64,000 bases of DNA from Paracoccaceae bacterium (GCA_024639125.1 JAHEJA010000004.1:1-64000), one strand, 5' to 3'. Positions 37,123 to 45,976 are shown, numbered from the stretch's first letter. Notes: generated from the letters alone by a model not told the origin. Made by a program: numbers and translations.

Positions 37123-37802
37123 GATACTAATTCCTTGCGACGTATAAACTCTGCGATGACCTGGGCGAGCAAAGCGTTATCAGTTGCTTTGGACATCTGG
37201 GTGCGCGCTTGCGCGACCAAGTCTTGTGGAACACTTGCGCTCCGGTATGTGGCAAGCCCGTCAACGACATCTGCGCTAAATTCAGGATGTGCCTGAACCG
37301 TAAAGACTGTGTCGCCATAGGTCACCATCGCATTTTTGCAAAAGCTGCTCGACCCTACAGTTTTCCCATCTTTAGGAAGCAAGACAACCTGGTCTTGGTG
37401 CCAAGCATTCAAGGCAATGGTTTGGCCGTTGAATTCATATTCGGTGCGCCCAACGGACCATCCACCTGTGAATTTTTCGACGCGACCGCCAAGCGCTTGG
37501 GCAATGATTTGATGCCCAAAACAGACGCCTACCAATGGGATTTTCTGTTCGTAAATTGCACGAATTAGGATTTCCAATGGCGGGATCCAAGCATGGTCTT
37601 CATAGGCACCGTGTTTGGATCCGGTAATGAGCCAAGCATCTGCATCATGATGCGATGCGGGAAAGACACCATCCACCACATCATAGACATCAAATTCAAA
37701 TCCATTTCCTGCTAACAAATTCTGGAAAAGATCTGAGTAATCTCCTAGGCTATCGCGAAGTTCATCTGCGCTATGACCCGTTTGTAATATTCCGATTTTC
37801 AT
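37119..37802 (-). CDS. Class I glutamine amidotransferase-like hydrolase
   Basis: A 227-residue GATase1-fold protein. The catalytic triad is readable: Cys94 in GVCFGHQII, His172 and Glu174 in VQAHPEF. This stand-alone type resembles GMP-synthase-like amidotransferases and, by context, the PuuD-type gamma-glutamyl hydrolase that removes glutamate from gamma-glutamyl-GABA. Cotranscribed with two GS-like ligases (ATGA overlap downstream). In the proposed pathway it would release the product after oxidation. It may alternatively supply ammonia to an unknown acceptor; sequence alone cannot tell. Confidence 0.82.
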   Translation of the reverse strand: MKIGILQTGHSADELRDSLGDYSDLFQNLLAGNGFEFDVYDVVDGVFPASHHDADAWLITGSKHGAYEDHAWIPPLEILIRAIYEQKIPLVGVCFGHQIIAQALGGRVEKFTGGWSVGRTEYEFNGQTIALNAWHQDQVVLLPKDGKTVGSSSFCKNAMVTYGDTVFTVQAHPEFSADVVDGLATYRSASVPQDLVAQARTQMSKATDNALLAQVIAEFIRRKELVS

Positions 37803-37883
37803 AAATCACCGAATTTTTTCCCCAAGGGGAGGGTTCCCCTTGGTTGAAGTATGACAAAGTATTTTCTCAACGTATATGTCTTT

Positions 37884-39218
37884 TTAGACAGTATCGAGAT
37901 AGATTTCCGACTGCTCTTGTTCGGTAAGCTCATTCATATAATAAAGCTCTTGGCGTTTGGTCAAAAGCATATTTCGAATAAGCTCGGGCGAAAATATCCG
38001 CTTGATATAGGGGCTATTTTCAAAAGCGTTGATTGCATCGCCCCAGGTTGGTTGCAGCTGTGGCAAATCAAGCGCATAGGCGTTTCCGGTGATCGGATCG
38101 GGTGGGGTTATCTTGTCTTCCATTCCGATGAATGCGGCCCCCAAAATATTCGCCAACAGCAAATAAGGGTTCACATCCCCGCCTGCAACACGGTGTTCAA
38201 TGCGTCGCGCTGCGGTCGAACCAGAGGGGATGCGCAGGGCGGCAGTACGGTTTTCATAGCCCCAGCAAATTGCAGTCGGAGCATGGTTATCTGGCACCAA
38301 GCGTTGATAGCTGTTTGCGTGTGGCGCAAAAATCAACGTGCTGTCCCCCATGGCTTCGATACAGCCACCGACAGCATGTTTCAAAGCATCTGATCCCTGA
38401 GCAGAGCCATCGTCAAAGATGTTGGCCCCGTCCTTATCGAGGACAGAAAAATGTGTATGAAGCCCGGATCCTGCGTATTCTTCGTAGGGTTTTGCCATAA
38501 AGCTTGCGGCGAACCCATGGCTACGAGCCAAACCTTTTACGAGCATTTTGAATAACCATGCATCGTCTGCGGCACGCAGTGCATCGTCGCAATGCATAAG
38601 GTTGATTTCAAATTGTCCAAGTCCCGCTTCGGAAATGGCGGTATCCGCAGGAATGTCCATTTCTTCACAGGCATCATAAAGATCCGTAAAAAATTGGTCA
38701 AAGCTATCAAGTGCGCGAATAGACAGGGTTTCTGCCGCTTTGCGCCGTCTGCCTGATCTTGGTGACAACGGAACCTGAAGGTTACGGCCGGAATCATCTA
38801 TCAAGTAGAATTCCATTTCCATAGCAACCACAGGCGTCAAACCGGCGTCTTTATATAGCTTTACGATTGAATTTAACGCTTGGCGCGGATCACCTTCGTA
38901 AGGGCGCCCATCATCGCGGAACATCCAAATCGGTAACAATGCCGTCGGCGCACTTAGCCATGGCATTGGCATAAAGCCCCGCTCTGTTGGACGCAAAACG
39001 CCGTCTGCATCGCCGCTGTCAAACAGCAAGGGGCTATCGTCTATATCCTCGCCCCAGATATCTAGATTAAGAGCAGACAGAGGAAAGCGTGTTCCGTCTT
39101 CTACCACTTTGTCTGCAAATCGCGTCGGTACCCGTTTTCCACGAGGCTGACCGTTTAGATCCGCAGCTGCAACCCGAATTGTTTTAACTTCGGGATGCTT
39201 TCTTAGCCAATTTTTCAT
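37884..39218 (-). CDS. Glutamine synthetase family protein, PuuA-like (first ligase of cluster)
   Basis: A 444-residue GS-family ligase. The N-terminal beta-grasp begins TIRVAAADLNGQPRGKR. Catalytic-domain residues are present: AMEMEFYLI, EAGLGQFEINL, GSGLHTHFSV, ANSYQRLVP, NRTAALRIPSG and RRIEHRVAGGDVNPYL. No adenylylation tyrosine loop, so it is not GlnA. Likely ATP-dependent gamma-glutamylation of an amine, as in PuuA or GlnT-type enzymes. It sits 184 bp downstream of the ABC permease gene and 81 bp upstream of the amidotransferase gene on the same strand. Confidence 0.86.
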   Translation of the reverse strand: MKNWLRKHPEVKTIRVAAADLNGQPRGKRVPTRFADKVVEDGTRFPLSALNLDIWGEDIDDSPLLFDSGDADGVLRPTERGFMPMPWLSAPTALLPIWMFRDDGRPYEGDPRQALNSIVKLYKDAGLTPVVAMEMEFYLIDDSGRNLQVPLSPRSGRRRKAAETLSIRALDSFDQFFTDLYDACEEMDIPADTAISEAGLGQFEINLMHCDDALRAADDAWLFKMLVKGLARSHGFAASFMAKPYEEYAGSGLHTHFSVLDKDGANIFDDGSAQGSDALKHAVGGCIEAMGDSTLIFAPHANSYQRLVPDNHAPTAICWGYENRTAALRIPSGSTAARRIEHRVAGGDVNPYLLLANILGAAFIGMEDKITPPDPITGNAYALDLPQLQPTWGDAINAFENSPYIKRIFSPELIRNMLLTKRQELYYMNELTEQEQSEIYLDTV

Positions 39219-39402
39219 TTTCTCACCGGTTGGGGCCGGTGGCCCTGATGCTTAAACGGTTAAACCGTTTTATATACAGGTCCATGCCCTTGGTCCTATT
39301 TGTTGAATTGATCAAAAATCTGTCTCCGAACTGTAGCATACATGCGCCACAATTTAAGCGTGCCGCATGACCGTTCGAAATAATTTGATCAAATTTAGCT
39401 TA

Positions 39403-40209
39403 CTATCGAATAAGGTTCGGACGCAAGCGAATTTTCTGTCGGCTGTTTTGGGGCAAATGGCGGTTTAGTTTTCGGTTTATCAGCCCGAAAATTCCAACAA
39501 CGATCAGCGTCAGCACAATAAAGTAGCCCGCCAAAATAGGGTAGGGCACAAACGGGTTAAAGGTTTTGTCCGCGAAATAGCTGGCATAATACAAGGCGTC
39601 TCCGCGTTGCTGCCAAGCGGGGAAGCCGGAAAAATAAACCAGCGTGGTTGCGTGAAACAAAAAGATAGCTTCGTTGGTATAGGCCGGCCAAGCCAATCTG
39701 AGCATCGTTGGCCATATGACACGGCGAAAACGGGTCCAGCCAACCATGCCATAGGCATCTGCCGCTTCGACGTCGCCTTTGGGGATAGACTGTAATGCGC
39801 CATAAAAAATTTCGCCAGAATAGGCCGCGGTGTTCAGAAACAACACAACAAGTGCGCCAAGCCATGCGGCTGTAAAAGGCGCAAAGATTGGGACGGATTG
39901 TTTCAAACTTAGAAATAGGAAATAGGCAAAAAAGAACTGAATAAATAGGGGGGACCCACGGAACACAAAGATGAACCATTCAGATGGCTTTCTAACCCAA
40001 GCAGATCGCGCAGCTTTTCCGACGGCTACGGCGGTGGCCAATACAAATCCGGAAACCAAAGCGACGATACCAAAATAGATATTCCATATCATGCCAGACC
40101 CAATCAGGGTGAATTGATGGCATAGGGTGAAATCCGAGCGCGGTAGTAAACGTTCGCCGATTCCAATAGATCGCAGGCCGTAGTCCGCTATGATGTCTAT
40201 GCAGCTCAT
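39403..40209 (-). CDS. Polar-amino-acid ABC transporter permease (second)
   Basis: A 268-residue inner-membrane permease of the HisM/GlnP type. About five helices; the EAA loop appears as VEAADAYGMVGWTRFRRVIWPTMLRLA, which contacts the ATPase. The segment FIFVFRGSPLFIQFF is typical of amino-acid permeases. The ATG at 40209 overlaps the stop of the first permease (ATGA). It works with the permease at 40206-41090, the ATPase at 42996-43772 and the binding protein at 42250-42972. Substrate is a polar or basic amino acid or a related amine. Confidence 0.9.
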   Translation of the reverse strand: MSCIDIIADYGLRSIGIGERLLPRSDFTLCHQFTLIGSGMIWNIYFGIVALVSGFVLATAVAVGKAARSAWVRKPSEWFIFVFRGSPLFIQFFFAYFLFLSLKQSVPIFAPFTAAWLGALVVLFLNTAAYSGEIFYGALQSIPKGDVEAADAYGMVGWTRFRRVIWPTMLRLAWPAYTNEAIFLFHATTLVYFSGFPAWQQRGDALYYASYFADKTFNPFVPYPILAGYFIVLTLIVVGIFGLINRKLNRHLPQNSRQKIRLRPNLIR

Positions 40210-41090
40210 GCTTCGACCCTCCGTTGTGCTTCTCCGCCCGTGGTGGCTTGTCCATGTGTAAGCTTGCGCATCAATTTATCCAGAGCCATCTCTGAGACAC
40301 GCGTAAAGGCGAGGTAAAAAACCAAAAGCGCCAGAAAATACCACATACGCCAATCCCCATGTGGATAATCCGTAAAGCGTTCTGTTTTAGTGCCGCCTAA
40401 TTCACGGGCCCAATAGACAATGTCTTCGATCCCAAGAAGGAACAAAAGCGGCGTTGCCTTGATGAGAACCATCCAAAGGTTGCCAAGTCCTGGTAAGGCA
40501 TAGACCCACATTTGGGGTACTAGAATGCGCCAAAATGTTTGACGGTCGTTCATTCCATAAGCTGCCGCTGTTTCCAGTTGCGCTTTGGGTACGGCGCGCA
40601 TGGCGCCGAACAGAACATTCGCGGCAAAGGCGCCGAATACGATAGAGAATGTGATGACTGCAATCGCAAAGCCATACATTTCATGGATCCATTGCGGCGC
40701 AGTTCCCAGCGGCATTTTGGCAGCGCTACAGACGACAAAATCGTTGCCTTGGCGAATGGGATCCGTCCAGTCCGGGCAAATCACTTTGTGCCGTGCCCAT
40801 TCGATCAGCTGATCCAGTGCAATTACAAAGAACAAAAAGAACGCAATATCAGGAACGCCGCGCACAATGGCGATATAGCCTTTTCCAAACCAGCTAAGCG
40901 GAGCAATCCGGGATCGGGCCGCCATTGCGCCACCAAACCCGAACGAAAGCGCGACAGGGGCGGTAACTGCGAGCAGAATTAAAACTGTGGCAAAGGATTG
41001 GTAGAACCCCATGTGTTTGCCCGTGGTCAAATAACAGGCCATCCACCGAAAGGTTTCAAGCGAGTCTGGGTCCGTGCAAAAATCAAACAT
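40206..41090 (-). CDS. Polar-amino-acid ABC transporter permease (first)
   Basis: A 294-residue permease with five or six helices and the EAA signature LETAAAYGMNDRQTFWRILVPQMW. The IVRGVPDIAFFLFFV stretch matches the first conserved region of the HisMQ family. A hydrophilic insertion with two Cys-containing segments (HKVICPDW, DFVVCSAA) sits between helices on the periplasmic side and is longer than in HisQ. It overlaps the upstream FAD oxidoreductase gene by eight bases, so transporter and enzyme are made together. Confidence 0.9.
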   Translation of the reverse strand: MFDFCTDPDSLETFRWMACYLTTGKHMGFYQSFATVLILLAVTAPVALSFGFGGAMAARSRIAPLSWFGKGYIAIVRGVPDIAFFLFFVIALDQLIEWARHKVICPDWTDPIRQGNDFVVCSAAKMPLGTAPQWIHEMYGFAIAVITFSIVFGAFAANVLFGAMRAVPKAQLETAAAYGMNDRQTFWRILVPQMWVYALPGLGNLWMVLIKATPLLFLLGIEDIVYWARELGGTKTERFTDYPHGDWRMWYFLALLVFYLAFTRVSEMALDKLMRKLTHGQATTGGEAQRRVEA

Positions 41091-42189
41091 CAGAGCTATC
41101 CTTGTTTATCGGATCAAAAGAAAGGGGCGATGATGCAAAATCATAGGTCAAGCTGCGCGTATCGCGTGGCTCGCCCAAGAGGTCATCAACACAGGTCTTG
41201 GCTGCCATTGGCGCATTTGTAACGCCACCATGCATTGCGAGCGCATAAAGCGTATCATACGGCGCAACAAATCCAATTTTAGGGCGGCCATCCATTGGCA
41301 GCACACGCGTGCCAAGTGAATATTTGTGAACCTCAAGGTCGCTTGGCAAATCAAAATTCAATCGAACAAGGTTGCACAGGTTTTCAACCGCTTGATCAAG
41401 GTCCGCATCCCCATGATCGGCATCAAATGCGCCGCCGATCAATACAGATCCATCAGCGCTTTGACGAATATGAAACTCATGCCCCATGATCATATGATCC
41501 AGGAACGGGGCCATTGGCGTACTGCGCACAAGCAAACCGGTGGATTTCGCGAGTTGAAAATGAATTCCGAGCCGACGCAAGAGCGGGGGAATTCCGTGCC
41601 CTGCGGCGAGGATAACTTTATCCGCATAGACCGCGCCTTGATCTGTCATGGCGCCTGTTACTGTGCCATCTTTCAAAATCATGGAATGCACATAGGCCGT
41701 CCGGCACGTGGCATTGGATTTTGCCAGCAATTGTTCTGCGACGATGTGCTGTTCGACACCAAGCTCACCTTGGGTCAAGAGCGCCTTGGGCGGCGCATTG
41801 CGAAAGATTGGGGTTACTTGTTGGATTTCGTTATGAGACAGCAGATTTACGGGATAGCCCCAATTTCTGTGATGAAGAAAAGCAGCGTCAAGCGCCTCTG
41901 GGTCAAGATCATACACCAAGCTTGGCAGGATTTGAGCAGCCAAATCGGGATGATCGGCTAGCAAATCGTGCCATAGCATCCGCGACGCATTTCTAAAGTC
42001 GAAATAGTATTGATCGTTGTCCGTATGCGCGTTGACCCAACCCCAAGAGGCTCCGGTTGCGGTTGCGCCACTGTTCAAAGGATGGGCGGCAATTACGGTG
42101 ATATCTGCATTTGGTTGACGCTGCGATAGCTCATATGCAACGCATGCCCCAAGGATACCTTGGCCGATTATAAGGAAACGATCTGTCAT
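41083..42189 (-). CDS. DadA-like FAD-dependent amine/amino-acid oxidoreductase
   Basis: A 368-residue flavoprotein of the DAO family. The N-terminal FAD site is FLIIGQGILGACVAYELSQ (about 5-23), then GATATGASWGWVNAH, and the C-terminal GTRVLPMDGRPKIGFV with LYALAMHGGVTNAPM closes the FAD site. Such enzymes deaminate D-amino acids or oxidise N-substituted amino acids and opines, passing electrons to the respiratory chain or oxygen. Inserted between binding-protein and permease genes of an importer, it very likely acts on the imported compound. It is distinct from the PuuB-like enzyme at the other end of the cluster. Confidence 0.82.
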   Translation of the reverse strand: MTDRFLIIGQGILGACVAYELSQRQPNADITVIAAHPLNSGATATGASWGWVNAHTDNDQYYFDFRNASRMLWHDLLADHPDLAAQILPSLVYDLDPEALDAAFLHHRNWGYPVNLLSHNEIQQVTPIFRNAPPKALLTQGELGVEQHIVAEQLLAKSNATCRTAYVHSMILKDGTVTGAMTDQGAVYADKVILAAGHGIPPLLRRLGIHFQLAKSTGLLVRSTPMAPFLDHMIMGHEFHIRQSADGSVLIGGAFDADHGDADLDQAVENLCNLVRLNFDLPSDLEVHKYSLGTRVLPMDGRPKIGFVAPYDTLYALAMHGGVTNAPMAAKTCVDDLLGEPRDTRSLTYDFASSPLSFDPINKDSSDV

Positions 42190-42249
42190 AGGAATAAATG
42201 TATAAGACCGGCAAACATAATGTTGCCGGTCTTGTCCAAATAGGGAAAC

Positions 42250-42972
42250 TTAGAAAGTTTCGCCGATACCGTGCTTTTCGATCAACGCGTTCAACGTTCC
42301 ATCAGCTTTCATAGAGTCGATCGCCGCTGTGAATTTGTCGCGCAATTCTGTGTCTGATTTACGCAGACCCATACCAACGCCGCCACCGATTAGAACAGAT
42401 TCGCCCACGATCGCCAAATCCGCATCTGAGTCCGCGATTGGTTCAAGATACGCTTTGTCCGCAAGAACAGCATCCGCTTCGCCGTTTTTCACAGCTGCAA
42501 CTGTTTCTTCTGGCGTTGCGAATTCAACCAAAGTCGCGCCGGATTCTGCAATGTAGCTTGCTTGAATTGTGTTCGACTGCGCTGCGATCACGCCGCCTTT
42601 TAGGTCCGCATCCGCTGACATTGCCAAGAACGCAGATGGATCTGGCTGTGTGTAGTTGGTTGTGAAGTCGATTTTTTCTTTGCGCTCGTCTGTGATGGAC
42701 ATACCAGCGATAATCGTATCGTAGTTACCTGACACGAGGTTTGGAATGATGCTGTCCCAATCGTTCGTGACCCATTCACATGTCAATTCTGCACGCGCGC
42801 AAAGCTCGTCGCCCAATTCGCGTTCAAAACCGGCAACTTCGCCATTGTCGTCGATAAAGTTGTACGGAGGGTAAGCGCCCTCTGTGCCCATACGAACAAC
42901 TGAGTGGCTGCCTGCAAGCGCCATGCCTGCTGTCAAAGCAAGCGCTGCTGTGCTTAGGATAAGGTTTTTCAT
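42250..42972 (-). CDS. Polar-amino-acid ABC transporter periplasmic binding protein
   Basis: A 240-residue precursor: signal peptide MKNLILSTAALALTAGMALA, then the family-3 (SBP_bac_3) fold. GTEGAYPPYNFIDDNGEVAGFERELGDELC is the classic opening of lysine/arginine/ornithine- and glutamine-type binding proteins; IAGMSITDERKEKIDFT supplies residues that bind the alpha-amino and alpha-carboxyl groups. Two Cys (residues about 58 and 65) likely form a disulfide, as in LAO-type proteins. The ligand is probably a basic or polar amino acid. It is 23 bp from the ATPase gene. Confidence 0.92.
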   Translation of the reverse strand: MKNLILSTAALALTAGMALAGSHSVVRMGTEGAYPPYNFIDDNGEVAGFERELGDELCARAELTCEWVTNDWDSIIPNLVSGNYDTIIAGMSITDERKEKIDFTTNYTQPDPSAFLAMSADADLKGGVIAAQSNTIQASYIAESGATLVEFATPEETVAAVKNGEADAVLADKAYLEPIADSDADLAIVGESVLIGGGVGMGLRKSDTELRDKFTAAIDSMKADGTLNALIEKHGIGETF

Positions 42973-42995
42973 TTTCTCTACTCCCTAGAGGTTGG

Positions 42996-43772
42996 TTATG
43001 CGGCGACAGTTGAGCTTAGGAACTGCTGTAGCCGCTCTGATTTAGGTGCTCCAAATAGGTCTTTGGGCGCACCTTGTTCTTCGATCAAGCCTTGGTGAAG
43101 GAACACGACATGGTCGGACACATCCGCGGCCATTTTCATGTCATGTGTGACGATCAACATTGTGCGACCCTCGGCCGCCAAATCTTTGATTACCTTTACC
43201 ACTTCTTGCTCTAATTCTGGATCTAGCGCCGATGTTGGTTCGTCAAACAAAAGCGCTTGGGGTTCCATGCATAATGCGCGTGCGATTGCCGCCCGCTGTT
43301 GTTGGCCCCCGGATAGCTGGGCAGGATAGACGTCACATTTGTCCCCAATACCAACTTTTTCCAAATACTGGCGTGCCGCATGTTCGACCTCTTGTTTGTC
43401 GCGCTGCAGCACCGTGACCGGAGCTTCCATTACATTTTGCAGAATGGTCATATGTGCCCACAGATTGAACTGTTGAAACACCATCGATAGGTTTGTCCGG
43501 ATACGCATGACTTGGGCGCGATCGGCGGGCACGCGGTTTAATCCGCTGCCTTTCCACGTCACAGGTTCGCCTTTGAACAAAATGTCACCTTGTTGGCTGT
43601 CTTCGAGCAGGTTCGCACATCGTAGCAAAGTGGATTTCCCCGACCCTGACGACCCTATCAAAGACACAACATCCCCACGTTTCGCAGAAATATCCACACC
43701 TTTGATTACTTCTAGCGAACCATATGCTTTGTGGAGGTTGCGAATTTCTATAACGGGGCTTTGATCTGACAC
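42996..43772 (-). CDS. Polar-amino-acid ABC transporter ATP-binding protein
   Basis: A 258-residue HisP/GlnQ-type ATPase. Walker [10 protein letters not shown] (about 38-46), Q loop [12 protein letters not shown], signature LSGGQQQR, Walker [15 protein letters not shown] and switch histidine in VTHDM are all intact. It energises the importer encoded by the following genes. The start is GTG at 43772 with AGGAA ahead. It is first gene of the leftward importer/catabolic block, and the 90 bp before it should hold the block's promoter unless read from the PhnD-like gene upstream. Confidence 0.93.
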   Translation of the reverse strand: MSDQSPVIEIRNLHKAYGSLEVIKGVDISAKRGDVVSLIGSSGSGKSTLLRCANLLEDSQQGDILFKGEPVTWKGSGLNRVPADRAQVMRIRTNLSMVFQQFNLWAHMTILQNVMEAPVTVLQRDKQEVEHAARQYLEKVGIGDKCDVYPAQLSGGQQQRAAIARALCMEPQALLFDEPTSALDPELEQEVVKVIKDLAAEGRTMLIVTHDMKMAADVSDHVVFLHQGLIEEQGAPKDLFGAPKSERLQQFLSSTVAA

Positions 43773-43862
43773 GTGATTCCTACCATTTTGCGGACTTCAG
43801 TTTGCCACTAGGGACTAATTTTTTGTCCGACGCAACGTTCAAAACGGAATTATTCCGTCATT

Positions 43863-44627
43863 TTATAACCAATCGGCGTGGTTTTTGAACATTTCGTAAG
43901 GTAAAGGTGGTGTGGCCACGCTAAAATACTGCTCTGGGCATAATTTGACAAATTGTGAAACCCCCAGAACGGCTTTGTCTGAAGTGTGCAATTTGGAAAA
44001 GGCACTTAAAACAGATACTTCAACTTCCGCAGGGTCAATATTTGGACTGCAAATATAAGGAAGGGCCGGTGTCGGAGCCGTCTGGTCTATCACCAAAAGC
44101 GTCTGTGTCCACGGATCATACCGCTGCATAAGCCGCCAAGTTTGGGCATCCACCGCGCAAAAGTCCGCTTTGCCCTGTGTTACCAATTCAGCAGACGCAC
44201 GATGTGCACCAGATTGCTGACCCTGTGTCGGGCCAAGCCCCAGGTCCAGCAAATGCTGAACCGGTCCGGCCCAACCCGATTGGGACAGGCCATCATTATA
44301 AGCAAACACGCCTTGGCATAACTGATCCAGATCACGGGTGTCGTCCTTGCGTTTGAGAAAAACACTATTGTAATATCCAGCAGGACAATGAGGTAAACCA
44401 AAGTCAGGCGTTGTGACATAAGACACATCATGACGCAGTTTAACACGATAGGGCATACCGCAGGTTTGTGCCAAAAATAATTGTGGATCGGTCCAAATAT
44501 CCCAAAGGTCCCTGTCACGGCACAGCGCCTTTGGTGCGTTTGTGTGTTCCTTAGCTATGAGCGACCAAAAGCGATCAGTTTCCGAGCGCGTTTCCATGCG
44601 ATCATACATGGGCAATGCGGCGATCAT
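43863..44627 (-). CDS. PhnD/SsuA-like substrate-binding-fold protein without signal peptide
   Basis: A 254-residue protein of the PhnD/phosphate-phosphonate binding superfamily: IAALPMYDR at the start, TCGMPYR, and FCAVDAQTWRLM fit this group's pattern. It has no signal peptide or lipobox and no ABC partner of its own, so it probably stays in the cytoplasm or is a solitary protein of another role. It begins five bases after the TerB-family gene and ends 90 bp before the amino-acid ABC ATPase gene, all on the same strand. Function is unknown. Confidence 0.68.
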   Translation of the reverse strand: MIAALPMYDRMETRSETDRFWSLIAKEHTNAPKALCRDRDLWDIWTDPQLFLAQTCGMPYRVKLRHDVSYVTTPDFGLPHCPAGYYNSVFLKRKDDTRDLDQLCQGVFAYNDGLSQSGWAGPVQHLLDLGLGPTQGQQSGAHRASAELVTQGKADFCAVDAQTWRLMQRYDPWTQTLLVIDQTAPTPALPYICSPNIDPAEVEVSVLSAFSKLHTSDKAVLGVSQFVKLCPEQYFSVATPPLPYEMFKNHADWL

Positions 44628-44632
44628 TACCG

Positions 44633-45064
44633 TTAACTGACCCGTTGACGGGCGGTTGCGCTTTCAACGTCGCTGACGCCCAATAGTGATGAAACCAAAC
44701 GTACCAATGAATCTTCTTCTGCGTCTCGAACGCCATCGGCCAGCACGATTGACCAGAGGTCTTCTATCACGGCGATGCGGTCTTCATAAGCAACGGCGTC
44801 TTTTATTGCTCGGGTAAAGCGCACGGTATCCGGTGCTTCGCTTTCGAGCTTTTCTGCATCTTGTCTCAGTGTTTGCGCTTCGGTGGCGTTAAGTTGATAC
44901 CTTTTGGCCAAAAGCTGATCTATTTTTACGATTTCGTTACGTGCATAATCCCCATCAGATCGTGCAATACGCACCATCAGTGCCGCCAAAGAAAGATGTG
45001 CATCATGGGCTGAAAGAGGCTGAGAGGGGCCATCCAATAGCGTTTTTAGAAAGGCTGCAAACAT
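44633..45064 (-). CDS. TerB family protein
   Basis: A 143-residue all-helical protein of the TerB domain. Two internal helical repeats are visible: LSLAALMVRIARSDGDYARNEI and YEDRIAVIEDLWSIVLADGVRDAEEDSLVRLVSSLLGV, each with the acidic DGD/DGVRDAEE loop that binds divalent metal in tellurite-resistance TerB. A link to tellurite is only historical; in many proteobacteria single TerB proteins have unknown roles. The ATG overlaps the DUF1330 stop by one base. Confidence 0.88.
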   Translation of the reverse strand: MFAAFLKTLLDGPSQPLSAHDAHLSLAALMVRIARSDGDYARNEIVKIDQLLAKRYQLNATEAQTLRQDAEKLESEAPDTVRFTRAIKDAVAYEDRIAVIEDLWSIVLADGVRDAEEDSLVRLVSSLLGVSDVESATARQRVS

Positions 45065-45357
45065 TATTCTTCGTATCCTTCTACAATCACAATATCGGCC
45101 ATGGAAATTGGTGCGCGAATGGCGAGGGCGCGTTGATATTCGGGGCTTTCGTAACAGTCTTGTGCCGCCTGCAAGCTTGGGAATTCAATCACAACGGAAC
45201 GAGGCCGCAATGCGCCTTCGACTTGGTGTTGTGGGGCGCCGCGAACCAAAAAACGCGCGCCGTATTTTGCAAAAGGTTCTGCGTTAGCGGCGCGATAGGC
45301 TTCATAGCCTTGTGGGTCATCGACTGTGACGTGACCGATCCAATAGCCTTTGGGCAT
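45064..45357 (-). CDS. DUF1330 domain protein
   Basis: A 97-residue ferredoxin-like (dimeric alpha/beta barrel) fold protein. The family pattern GYWIGHVTVDDPQGYEAY, KYGARFLVRG, VVIEFPSLQAAQDCYESPEYQ is complete. Such proteins resemble antibiotic-biosynthesis monooxygenase dimers, but no catalysis is established. First gene of the DUF1330-TerB-PhnD-like series, coupled to TerB by a one-base overlap. The region 45358-45496 on its upstream side contains the rhodanese terminator. Confidence 0.9.
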   Translation of the reverse strand: MPKGYWIGHVTVDDPQGYEAYRAANAEPFAKYGARFLVRGAPQHQVEGALRPRSVVIEFPSLQAAQDCYESPEYQRALAIRAPISMADIVIVEGYEE

Positions 45358-45450
45358 AAGGTAATCCCCCGAATTGCGGTTTTGTGTATCGGTTTATATG
45401 TGGGCGATCTGAACGCAAGTGGCAAGGGGGCGTCGGCTTTGACAAGAAAA

Positions 45451-45472
45451 GGGATCAAGCGCCCTTGATCCC
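45451..45472 (-). terminator. Terminator of the rhodanese gene
   Basis: GGGATCAAG, loop, CTTGATCCC is a perfect nine-base stem; on the minus strand it is followed by TTTTCTTG, and it lies 25 bases after the rhodanese stop codon. Confidence 0.85.
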
Positions 45473-45496
45473 CGTTTCCAAATTCCGTTTCGTTCT

Positions 45497-45856
45497 TTAG
45501 ACTGTTTCGACTTCTGCACCAGAAGACGCTAGTTGACCAAATCCACCCATATTGGTCACGTTTTGAAATCCCAATTGTGCCAATATTTGTGCCGCCATTT
45601 GGCTGCGCCCACCAGAAGCACAGTATACCGCGATGTCAGCATCTGTCTGTAAAGACGGGTCAAAATCTGGGTGACGGCGATCCGCGACATTCGCAAGCTG
45701 CATCAAAGGGATATGCTTTGCACCTTTGATTTTACCAGAGGCTTTGAGTTCGGATATGTCGCGCACGTCGATGAGGATGGCGCGCCCAAGTTGTGCATCC
45801 GCCAAAATTTGAGGCAGCGCAGGGGCCGTACGTGGTGTAGATCGAAGTCCAAACAT
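45497..45856 (-). CDS. Rhodanese-like sulfurtransferase
   Basis: A 119-residue single-domain rhodanese. The active-site loop VYCASGGRS places the catalytic Cys79 with a six-residue loop, and ILIDVRDISELKASG is the CH2A-type motif. It transfers sulfane sulfur, for example from persulfides to thiols. No signal peptide, so cytoplasmic. Its promoter carries an ATTC-N8-GAAT palindrome in the -35/-10 spacer, suggesting repression by an SqrR/BigR-type sulfide sensor (see 45929-45957). It is a single-gene unit with its own terminator. Confidence 0.9.
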   Translation of the reverse strand: MFGLRSTPRTAPALPQILADAQLGRAILIDVRDISELKASGKIKGAKHIPLMQLANVADRRHPDFDPSLQTDADIAVYCASGGRSQMAAQILAQLGFQNVTNMGGFGQLASSGAEVETV

Positions 45857-45928
45857 GACATTTCCTTTCCGAGTCGTGTTGAAAGGAATATGGCATCTAT
45901 TTTTTTATATTCAAGTTTTAATATGTGA

Positions 45929-45957
45929 ATAACATTCTAAAAACTGAATATTTTCAA
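45929..45957 (-). promoter_or_regulatory. Rhodanese promoter with SqrR/BigR-like operator
   Basis: On the minus strand TTGAAA (45957-45952), 17 bases, TGTTAT (45934-45929) form a promoter. The spacer contains ATTC-N8-GAAT (45934-45949), the pattern reported for the sulfide-responsive repressor SqrR. A second, wider ATTC-N14-GAAT pair lies at 45909-45930 between promoter and gene. The stretch is AT-rich, so chance matches are possible. Confidence 0.5.
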
Positions 45958-45976
45958 AACCTAGCCAAAATAGCCA

